Of a DNA stretch of 64,000 nucleotides, positions 1-9,483 are shown piece by piece. The first letter of the stretch is position 1, and the number at the start of each line of letters is the position of its first letter. This stretch comes from Daucus carota subsp. sativus. Lineage: Eukaryota > Streptophyta > Magnoliopsida > Apiales > Apiaceae. The notes under the pieces are model-generated. The model had not been told where the DNA came from. It made no database searches and was given only the letters and a program-made list of their open reading frames with translations. The translations under genes were made by a program, and so were the position numbers. Where the stretch lies: positions 30,678,527 to 30,742,526 of the forward strand of contig NC_030384.2 in assembly GCF_001625215.2 (NCBI RefSeq). The letters are read 5' to 3'.

Positions 1-104
1 TGTTGTTGGAGTTCCCATTCAATAAAATGTAGTAATCCCTTAAAAGATGAATATTTTATTATATATTTAGGGAACATGTTAAGACTCTGCCGGAGATGCT
101 CTTA
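1..104. mobile_element. Right end of a Harbinger-like MITE, cut by the window edge
   Basis: The stretch ends in CCGGAGATGCTCTTA, which resembles the right tip of the 7954-8953 element (CCGGAGTTGCTCTTA) and is followed by the same TTA. The rest of the element lies outside the window. Family assignment is an inference from the tip and the likely TTA target site. Confidence 0.4.
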
Positions 105-770
105 GTAACACAAAATACTTCTACTAGGATTTGTTGCCCGCTTCGCATGGTGTCTTTTCGAAAAACTTTCTTTTTTATTTTTCATTAACGCCATTTGCTA
201 CAAAATAATAATGTTCTAAAATATAGGCAAAATTTGGGAATAATTCCCGAATAATTGTTGTTTTGTCACCTTCCGTCTCGATTAAGGGAACATTGGTTGA
301 AAAATCAATTAATGTGAAAACTGATTGAAAGAGGGATTTGTTGCCCGCGTTGCATGGTCTACTTTTAGATTTTTTTTTTAAATAAAAAAACCCGTGAATA
401 AAATAAAATATACAAATTTATGGTGGTTCTATTATTTAACTTTATTTATGTTATATTTGAGCTTCAATTATATATGTTAAGTAAAAAACCAAAGCATGGC
501 TTTTTATATGCGCTTTTCTAATGCTATTGTTTATTAAAGTAAACGGTTGTGCACGGGTGATTTAAAAACACTCATTAAAATTTTACATTTTTCAATATCT
601 TTACTCTCTCTTCACTCAGTTGTCTTAAGCTTTTCTGATTTGAAAACAATATTCATTTCCTCCATTTTCAGCAGAAGGTTAGTATTTTGATAACAAATTG
701 AATATAATTGCGAAGATAATACTTCTTAAGTAGAAATTGATTTAATATAACTATATTTTTCTCAATATAA
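105..770. other. AT-rich intergenic stretch with a repeated word
   Basis: No gene is visible. GGATTTGTTGCCCGC occurs at 127 and again at 335, each followed by a short GCATGGT, which suggests two related transposon tips about 208 bp apart. A further GTGCACGGGTGATTTAAAA word lies near 550. I could not assign a family. Confidence 0.4.
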
Positions 771-3700
771 GGATTTCTTGGCATGGCCTAGCGGGTATAT
801 CTTTATCACTTATTAATCTAAAAAAATAACATTAGAAAATTCATGAAATATTTATATTATTAAAATTCATTAAATATTGTCTTTAAAATAATAATATATT
901 ATACTTTTCAAATATAAAAAACTACTCAATATGAATATTTTCTTTTCAATAAAATGATTTCTCATGACCTAACGGCCATACTTCGATCTTAGTAATAATA
1001 AATTCAAATATCATTATTATTCTAAAAATAATAATTTGAAATTTAATAAATAATTTATATTATTAAAAAACATGTACTATAAAATATACATTTTATAAAA
1101 TAAAAAAGTTATGAAATAGAAATATTATCAATTTTATAAACTTATGACATATTAACATTTTATTAATAGGTTGATATTATCATCTAATTATGAATATAAT
1201 ATAATTTTTCAAAATAAAAAACTATTCAATATAAATATTTCTTCTTAAAAGAAAATATTACTCAAAATAATATTCAATATAAATGTATCATTCCAATAAA
1301 AGGATGCCTCGATCTTTATTAATAATAAATAAAAATATAATTATTGATCTAAACAAACAACAACCCGAAATTCCTGAATTATTTATATTATTAAAATATT
1401 ATGATTTTGATAACAAAGCGAATAATATGTTTCAATTGCGAAAATAATACTTTTCAAGTGGAAATTGATGCAATATAACTAAATTTTTTTCAATGTAAGG
1501 ATTTCTCGGCATGGCCTAGCGGCCATTCCTCGATCTTTATTACTTATTACTCTAAAAAAATAGCATTACAAAATTCTCGAATTATTTATATTAATTAAAA
1601 TAACTTGTATTATTATATAATTTCTCATAATTCATATTATTTAAATATTTTTACTGGAGATATAAAGATAATTTGTATTATTATATAATTTCTCATAATT
1701 CATATTATTTAAATATTTTTACTGGAGATATAAAGATAATTTTTATATCTGGTAAGTTGTAAATACCATCGAAACATATAAATAATGAATATAATAGGTT
1801 AAATATTACCATCTAATTATGAATATAATATAATCTTTAAAAATAAGAAAAAAATTCAATTTAATATTTCTTCTTAAAAGAATATATTACTCGCATAAAA
1901 ATATTTAATATAAAAATATTATTTCTAATAAAAGGATGTCTCGGCATGGCCTAGCGGCCAAACCTCGATCTTTATTAATAATAAAAAAAAATATAATTAT
2001 TGATCTAAAAATAACAACCCGAAATTCTTGAATTATTTATACTATTAAAATATTAGTATTTTGATAAAAAGAAATTGAATATTATGTTTCAATTGCGAAG
2101 ATAATACTTATTACTCTAAAAAGATAACATTTTAAAATTCTCAAAATTATTTATATTTTTAAAATAACTAATATTATTATTTAATTTTTCATGATTAATA
2201 TTATTTAAATATTTTTACTGAAGATAATTTTTATATTCGGTAAGTGGTAAACAACATCCAAACGTATAAACGAAAAATTGCTTTTCATTTATAATTAACT
2301 TCTCATATATGTGCAAGCACTTCTCTTCATATAATCTAAACCGCCATGTTATATCTATTTATAATACCTAAACAGTATTAATTATATAATTACATGACAT
2401 ATTAGTATTTAGTTAAAAAATTAAAAATTATCCTTAAACTAATAATATATTTTACTTTTCAAATATAAGAATATATTCAATATGAATATCTTCTTTTCAA
2501 TAAAATGATTTCTCATTACCTGACAGTCATAACTCGATTTTTAATAATAATAAATTCAATATTATTATTATTCTAAAAATAATACTTTAAACTTTAATAA
2601 ATAATTTATATTATTAAAAACATGTATTATATAGTATAGATTTTATAAAATAAAAATGTTATGAAATACAAATATTATCAATTTTATAAACTTATGACAT
2701 ATTAACACTTTATAGGTTGAATATTATCATCTAATTATAAATATAATATAATTTTTAAAATAAAAAATTATTCAATATAAATATTTCTTCTTAAAAGAAA
2801 ATATTACTCATAATAATATTCAATATAAATGTATTATTCCAATAAAAGAATGTCTCGGCATGGCCTCTATTTAATAATAAATAAAAATATAATTATTGAT
2901 CTAAAAAATAACAACCCGAAATTCTTGAATTATTTATATTATTAAAATATTATGACTTTGATAACAAATTGAATATTATCTTTCAATTGCGAAAATAATA
3001 CTTTTCAAGTAGAAATTGATGCAATATAACTACATTTTTTTTAATGTAAGGATCTCTCGGCATGGCCTAGCGGCCATACCTCGATCTTTATTACTTATTA
3101 CTCTAAAAAAACAGCATTACAAAATTCTCGAATTATTTATATTATTAAAACAACTTGTATTATTAAATAATTTCTCATAATTCATATTATTTAAATATTT
3201 TAACTGGAGATATAAAGATAATTTTTATACCCGGTAAGTTTTAAATACCATCCAAACATATAAATAATGAATATAATAGGGTGAATATTATCATCTAATT
3301 ATGAATATAATATAATTTTAAGAATAAGAGAAACAATTCAATATAATATTTCTTCTTAAAAGAATATATTACTCGCATAATAATATTTAATATAAAAGTA
3401 TTATTTCTAGTAAAAGGATGTCTCGGCATGGCCTAGCGGCCATACCTCGATCTTTATTAATAATAAAAAATATAATTATTGATCTAAAAATAACAACCCA
3501 AAATTTTTGAATTATTTATACTATCAAAATATTAGTATTTTGATAACAAATTGAATATTATGTTTCAATTGTGAAGATAATACTTTTCAAGCAGAAATTG
3601 ATGCAATATAACTATATCTTTTCAATGTAAGGATTTCTCGGCATGGTCGGCATGGCCAGCTGCCATACCTCGATCTTTATTATTTATTATTTTAAAAAGA

Positions 3701-3795
3701 TAACAAATTAGCTGCCAACATTTTAAAAATCAACACACTATAATATATATTTTTCTCGGCATGGCCTAGCGGCCATGATTTTTCTATATAAAAAT
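771..3795. repeat. Array of about 570-bp composite repeats with a conserved palindromic core
   Basis: A core reading TCTCGGCATGGCCTAGCGG, then CCATACCTCGATCTTTATTA, recurs in very AT-rich DNA. Good or partial cores begin at 775, 960, 1504, 1939, 2511, 2853, 3055, 3421, 3636 and 3754; near 1305 and 2108 the flanks are present but the core is deleted. Inside the core, ATGGCC-TAGC-GGCCAT is a perfect inverted repeat. Two unit types alternate: one continues into TTACTTATTACTCTAAAAA, the other into TTAATAATAAAAAATATAA. Spacing is about 202-215 bp (second to first type) and 366-435 bp (first to second), so the composite period is 568-581 bp. A third, more diverged type lies at 960 and 2511. No gene is inside. 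Confidence 0.8.
1605..1740. repeat. Perfect 68-bp tandem duplication inside the array
   Basis: The 68 bp from 1605 (starting TTGTATTATTATATAATTTC) are repeated without a visible change from 1673 to 1740. The matching segment near 3150-3220 is present once. The duplication explains most of the longer spacing, 435 instead of 366 bp, in this unit and is probably recent. Confidence 0.85.
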
Positions 3796-4380
3796 TTTAA
3801 GATACTATTATTTTTATTATTATTTTTGTTATGGTAAATTCATAAATCTATATATTTTGAATTTTAAATACTATTATTAATTTACATTACTTTTTTGCAA
3901 ATACTATATGTGTACATACTAATAGTTAAAATTTGAATTTTGTGTCAAAATAAATTTTATCACATTTATGTGAAAGATATGAAAAAAGAATTCATTTTGT
4001 CATTTCTAAATTCAGAGTGATTTTTAATTAAGTCATCTTATTTAGGAAAATTTTAACATTTCTTTATTAGAAATATTAACTTGAAAAGTATCCAGCCGTT
4101 TTTTAAATTGACCTCACATATCATATACAAAAGCAGAATTCAAATTGAAAAACCATCCATTCTGGTAAAAATTATCAGCACAAAAACTTAGCACATTGAA
4201 ATCATCTACTGCAAGACTTACTCACTTACTCTCATACTGGCATCATTTTTGCCAAACTGCAAATAATATAAATCTGTCAACAATATGCAACCAAATACTG
4301 TACATATAAGTTCATAATAAAAGGGATCATCTACTGCAAGCTCACATAATCATGCAGTTATTTATCATAAGACTCAAATT
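3796..4380. other. AT-rich stretch, no gene seen
   Basis: No open frame, RNA gene or clear repeat was recognised. It separates the repeat array from the 3' side of the minus-strand gene that follows. Confidence 0.4.
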
Positions 4381-4835
4381 TTCAGCTTCCGGAGACATGA
4401 GGCTGGCAAAAACCTGCACGCAGATAAATCTTGTTCTAGGACTTGAGAAGAGTCAACAGGCCGAAATATAGATATATGGTTCACATCAGCGCAATGTGGA
4501 CTCTCTATCTCGAAAACATCACTCTTGTGGCTGAATTTGCAGACTCTTGCTTTATTGTTATCACATTTGCACTGGTCACATTCTGAGAAAATGGAGTTGA
4601 TGATGATATTTTTGCTGGTTTCGGATACTCAAGCCTCTTCTTAGATACTTTTTTGATTCAGGCTGGTGGATACAAAAGATTAAACTTCTTACTAAAACCA
4701 ACAACTGAACTTGATTGTGAAACTATTATCATTTTACACAACTGAACTGTCGGAACATTTGTAATTCTATATAAATATATCATACTTGCATATATTGAAA
4801 TTATGTTACTCAACTATTCAAAAAAATTAACCTGA

Positions 4836-6586
4836 TCAACTGTAGTCGCCTTTTCTTTTTGGGCTTTTGAAAGCCAGGATCATAGTCCTCATTTCCACTC
4901 TATGCTTTTTCATGAGAGGTATTAATCCCTCAAGTCCAGCATCTTTAGGTGAGGAATTCTGTAAATTAACCATATTCGTAGAGTCAGAAACAGAGTCCCC
5001 TGTGCCAAGTATCACTGCATCTTATTAACAAAAAATACAGCTAATGAAAGCATCAAGCATGCAACTAAGCTATAGTCATAACTTAACCCTTAGTATGGAA
5101 TTAACTTAAGGATCATGATGTAATCTTGTTGCTATGTATGTATATAGCCTATCAACATGTAGAAAACTGCAAATCCAATATAATAAAGTAAATTCGGGAG
5201 GGTTTTGTTATGCAAAAACTAATAATAAACACAGTGCCCATAAAATATTAGTGCAGAGCTCATTTCACACAAACAACAATAAGATATATGCAGAAAGTGA
5301 CCTTGAAAAGAAGGCAAAGACTTGGAACTCCAAAAGGAATCAAGAAACTGAGAAGCAGAAGAATGTGAAACTTCAGTTGGAAGAAAGATATCATCATCAC
5401 CATCATAAACTTTATTAATCTTCCTGGCTTCTGAAATATAACAAAGTAAATGTTAATGGACTATGTGCAGCAAAACCATTTATCCGTTGGCAACTCCTGC
5501 ATAAAGCCAAAAGTGCTGCAAACCTGATCACAAATGATCACTATTCCCTCACCAAATCCACCGCTGCTAAAATCATGGCCTCTGCAAGAAATAATAAATT
5601 AGCATATAAAGCAAGCCAGATACATTACTTAATAATAAAGAATGCACATAGTCAAATGAATATCTGTCCATTTTGAACGTGTGCTTTGAGTGGGAAAAGG
5701 AGGGAAGTGAATATTTTACTCTTTAAATGCAGGATAACATTTGTGAGTTGTTTTGTCAGCATAGTTAACATTCTTATATAAATTTCCATAGACAATCTCT
5801 TTCACAGCTCACTTCATCTTTAATTGGAAAACAGGGTTATGCAAACTCATTCATACATTGATACAGACGTATCTCCGTGATATTCACCTCTAGCTAGCGA
5901 AAGAGATATCGACTGACGCTGCAAAACTAAGGATCACTTGATCTGATGTTATCCCTTTTGCACATAACATGAATAGGTTTCTTGGCAGAATAGATGTTCA
6001 GACTCAGGTTTACTTCAACTTATCATTTATTCCTGTTCGAGATGCGGCCTGCACACATCACAGCTTTTATTAGTGGATTTCTTTCCAGTATTTGGCTTAA
6101 GTCGCAACAATTTTTCAGTGATAATAAATATAAAAATTAATTTGTATTTATCTAATGAGGAAAACACGAAAACAAACCCAAAATTGGAGCACAACAAATA
6201 CAAAATCCATGGCTTGAATAAAAATTGCAGTGATTAAATTCCATGCCCAAAAACAAACAAAAAACAAACCTGAAACTGAAGCATAACAACAATGACAAAA
6301 CCATGGCTTGATTAAACATCACATTGATTAAATTCCATGCCCAAAAACAAACCAAAAATTAAAGCAGAACAACAAAACCAAAATACATGCCCAAGATAAA
6401 CAGAGCACTGATTAAATTGCAAATCCACAATCCATGGCCAAAACTAACACAAAATATTTAATAGAAAAAGTAATGCACTGATTATCGGGAATGAAAATAA
6501 CACCCACCTTCAAGGAGAGGATAAACTGTCTCTTCCATGGGATAGCGTCCATGGCGCCAGTCAGTGGTGATGTTGGACCGCCGCAT
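4836..6586 (-). CDS. Unrecognised small spliced protein (about 137 aa)
   Basis: I assembled this model by hand; I do not recognise the product. Coding pieces on the minus strand are 6586-6508, 5579-5553, 5430-5302 and 5014-4836, joined in one frame at donors GTGGGT, GTGAGG and GTCACT and at AG acceptors. The protein starts MRRSNITTDWRHG and continues with YPMEETVYPLLEG. It has an acidic patch (VYDGDDDIFLPTE) and a Ser-rich middle, and ends FKSPKRKGDYS. No signal peptide or membrane span is seen. Two upstream non-coding exons fit (7350-7277, and one ending at 7482), so the transcript probably starts near 7560. In the last exon another frame reads NEDYDPGFQKPKKKRRLQL, which looks like a nuclear localisation signal, so the 3' end may be spliced differently. 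The 27-nt second exon is unusually short. Confidence 0.4.
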
Positions 6587-7276
6587 TAATGACCTGCCCA
6601 GAAGCCAGAAACTTTGTATCTTTATATTCGAAAGGAAATGTTCCATCTTACTCTGTCTTTAATTAACAGCTTCAAAAAAGAGCCTTTATTGCAGCATACC
6701 AAATCAGATTTATATTTGTGGGTGAATCTAAACTTGTACTCAAGTTTAGATCGGTACATATACATTATTATGGCTATTAGAAGGCCTTCCAACTATAAGA
6801 GCAACACCATACCTAATTTTAATTCATTAAATCTTCAAAAGAAACAAAATTATGCAAATACCATCTTAGAGGATGGATACCATATTTACGAATGTATACA
6901 TGCAAGTATTCATATAATCAATTCTACAAAATTGTTCCTGGTGATAAGATCAATACATTCCATCTCAATATCCTTCAGTATTCGCCATGATTAGATATGT
7001 CAAAAATTTAAACTCAGAAAGAGCATCAATATATACAATAAATCAATATAAACATACACACCCAAAATAACAAAGAAAATCATCAAAACAGAAGATGCAA
7101 TAAAAAAGACACTATAGATTATCACATATTTCTTGGTATAAAACATAATGATATTAACTAATCAATCATTAAACATACCAAATTCAGTGACGCATTCTAT
7201 CGAACAGCTTGTGGCTTATTTATAATATAAATAAACAAAAATCATATATAGAAAGATCAATAAATCAGGAACTAAC

Positions 7277-7560
7277 CAAAAGTTTAGAGAGGTGATGATT
7301 GAGCTGCCTAGGTTGGTTCTCCTTTCCGATTGAACCAAGAGGAGCACGCACTGCATTTCAATACAAAGACAAAGAAAATAAAAAAGGAGATCATAACAGC
7401 GTGACAATTCCTGTAATCATCTGAAATGAAGATTTATAAGCGACAATGGTGAATATAAAATTGTAGGGATGAGGATTGAACCTGCTTTGAAGATGTCTGC
7501 GCTTTAAAATATCGTCTTCTTTCAATTTCAAATTTGAATAGAGGATGATTTGAGCAGAGG
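7277..7560 (-). other. Probable 5'-UTR exons of the small minus-strand gene
   Basis: On the minus strand an exon ends at 7482 (AAAGCAG before GTTCAATCC). A second runs from 7350 (after AAATGCAG) to 7277 (before GTTAGTTCC). Neither shows a long frame continuing into the coding exons, so they are read as leader exons. This is inferred from splice signals only. Confidence 0.35.
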
Positions 7561-7675
7561 TTTATATTCAAATGAAGTGTTTAAACCAAATAATGAAAAG
7601 CAAATAACCGGGGGAGCAATGAAATGAACCGGCAGATAAAGCCGACGCCGTACGAAAAGAGACCTTGATTTCCGA

Positions 7676-7681
7676 CACGTG
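7676..7681. promoter_or_regulatory. G-box (CACGTG) upstream of the minus-strand gene
   Basis: CACGTG sits inside GACACGTGTTG, about 120 bp upstream of the presumed first exon. Plant bZIP and bHLH factors bind this hexamer and the ACACGTGT context resembles an ABA-response element. A single hexamer is weak evidence. Confidence 0.25.
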
Positions 7682-7988
7682 TTGTACTTCCCACACATTC
7701 AAAAACCCTGTGTGTACATGTGTGTATATATGCCAGCTGTACTTCTAATTTTCAACCCACGCTTCAGTTTGGACCGTATTTTTTTTAAGAAAGCAGTGGC
7801 ATTATTGTGGATACGGTTGTTAGAGTGAGGACATTCCAGTAATTTTACACTGAATTTGGCAACAGGCTTTATATACTTGGTGGATGAAAAGAGTCATAAC
7901 CGTTTACGAGTTTCCTTTATTTTTTATTATCTCAAAAGCACCGTAGCAACTTAGAGCATCTCCAGCAATATCTTAGTGTCTTCCTTAT

Positions 7989-8250
7989 AAATATTGGGGC
8001 CGTTTGGATGAGCTTAAAATTAGTGCTTATTGCTTAAAATAAATAAGTGGAGTAGAAGTTGGAAGCAAGATAAGACTTATAAGTGATTAAAGTGTTTGAG
8101 AAATAAGTAGAAGTCCTGAAACAAAAGTTAGCATTCCTAGCTTTTTATAAATGCCTCTTGACTTTTTACACAAACGGTACGAATAAGTGCTTCTAACTTA
8201 TAAGCCGAGAAGTCCGGCTTAAAATGGGTAGCCAAACACCCACATTATAA
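7989..8250. mobile_element. Small MITE with GTTTGG/CCAAAC tips
   Basis: It begins GGGGCCGTTTGGATGAGCTT and ends GTAGCCAAACACCC, with AAGTGCTTATTGCTTAAAAT-type sequence shared with the elements at 14868 and 26603. It lies inside the 7954-8953 element. No clean target-site duplication was found, so the superfamily (hAT or Harbinger) is open. Confidence 0.5.
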
Positions 8251-8493
8251 AATATTGAATTCTAGTGATTTAGGACAAGATTTTGTATTTCAACTCCAAC
8301 AATGATCCTTATAATTCATTCCTTAGTATTATTATAATAAATTTAGAAAGAGATTGATAAAAGATGGAAGGAAGAGAGAGAACATAAGTTACAATAAGAG
8401 AGAGAAATGATTTTTTTTATTAAAGAAATCAAATAAGACACGGCTGGTGGTGCCTCATTAATAAAGCATGGAAGGAGGATCCTAGTGATTTAA

Positions 8494-8862
8494 GAGCAAA
8501 TTCAAGAGTGTCCTAGTTCAAGCCTCAAATATAATATAAAATATCATGTCCCAGTAATTTAGGACATACTTTACTAACTTGAACTCCAACAATGTGCCTT
8601 ATTTTTACCATATGTCTAATATTTTATTATTAAAGACTATCTTTCATTATTAAAGCACAATATAAAAGTAGATAGAAAGAGAGTGTTGATGAGAATTTAT
8701 AATAAAATATAGAATAGGGCAAGGAGAGATGTGCCCCAAAAATAGGGCTTGATGAGGTTGTCCTAGTGATATAGGGCATCACTAGGACATTGTTGGATCA
8801 AGTTTTTTCATCAATTGCCCTAAATTATAACTTAGGACATGATATAGAGCATCTCTTGGAGG
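8494..8862. mobile_element. Second copy of the GAGCAAGTTCAACAG MITE family
   Basis: From GAGCAAATTCAAGAG onward this matches the outer parts of the 25289-26442 element: TCCTAGT, ATAATATAAAA, 'aactccaacaatgtgcctta', and near the end 'tcctagtgatatagggcatc'. A TAA precedes the left tip. It lacks the 772-bp insertion carried by the other copy and so shows the uninterrupted state. The right tip has diverged. Confidence 0.65.
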
Positions 8863-9185
8863 CACTTCTAAAACACTGCTGGAGCACTAATTTATGTCAC
8901 ATCCCTTATAATTGGACTTAAAATATGAATTAGGGAAACTACCGGAGTTGCTCTTACACATGATACCTTACAATGTTTGGCTACATACCTTTCAACTATT
9001 GGCTCTTTGCACGAAGAGTGCTACAAAGACCTTCAAATAGTGATATCCCGTAAATGATTTCTCTTTTACATATTTTTTTTGAGAAAATTTTTATCACAAA
9101 ATATCTGTCTCGTTTCTTTTTTCAAAATAATTTTTTGAATATTTTTCAAAATACTTTCTAAATACATGTTTTCATATTTGGCTAT

Positions 9186-9186
<1 letters not shown>

Positions 9187-9220
<34 letters not shown>
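9187..9220. repeat. (AT)n microsatellite
   Basis: An uninterrupted run of about 16 AT units about 270 bp upstream of the HSP70 start codon. Length is likely to vary between individuals. Confidence 0.9.
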
Positions 9221-9222
<2 letters not shown>

Positions 9223-9350
9223 TAATTTAATGTATTTTATTAGAGATAGACAAGAAATAAAATCCTCAACTAATTTTATTTGTAATTTTTTCAAAACAAA
9301 CATATCACACGAACGGATGGAGTGAGATATCTTTCTCACATCTATGTGCC

Positions 9351-9358
9351 TATATATA
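9351..9358 (+). promoter_or_regulatory. TATA box of the HSP70 gene
   Basis: TATATATA about 126 bp upstream of the start codon is the best core promoter candidate. I did not see a clear array of inverted nGAAn heat-shock elements in the 280 bp before the gene, so strong heat induction is not supported by the sequence. Confidence 0.45.
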
Positions 9359-9483
9359 CGCCCCCTCCGTGCCTCTACAGACTACACAATACACCCCCAG
9401 CAATAAAAAACCCTGTAGCTCCCGTACACTCTCCTACGACCGCTCCATTTACCTTAAAGAAAGAAGTCATAAAAAGTTTGAAA

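Larger units (their letters stand above)
7954..8953. mobile_element. PIF/Harbinger-like MITE holding further insertions
   Basis: The left tip is GAGCATCTCCAGCA, the right tip reads GAGCAACTCCGGTA on the other strand, and both are flanked by TTA (7951-7953 and 8954-8956). The interior contains words of the same family as the 25289-26442 element, such as 'ctagtgatttaggaca' and 'aactccaacaatg', and hosts at least two later elements. The three-base TTA target site supports PIF/Harbinger. No transposase frame is present. Confidence 0.55.

Noticed and set aside
771-3795. A CRISPR-like array
   Set aside because: The units are long, variable in spacing and eukaryotic in context; the core is a palindrome within AT-rich repeats, not a spacer array.
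5134-5418. Plus-strand 94-codon frame
   Set aside because: It is the shadow of a minus-strand exon with better splice sites and composition; its His run comes from GAT codons on the other strand.
6614-6994. Plus-strand 126-codon frame
   Set aside because: AT-rich composition, no family resemblance, and it overlaps the intron and leader region of the minus-strand gene.
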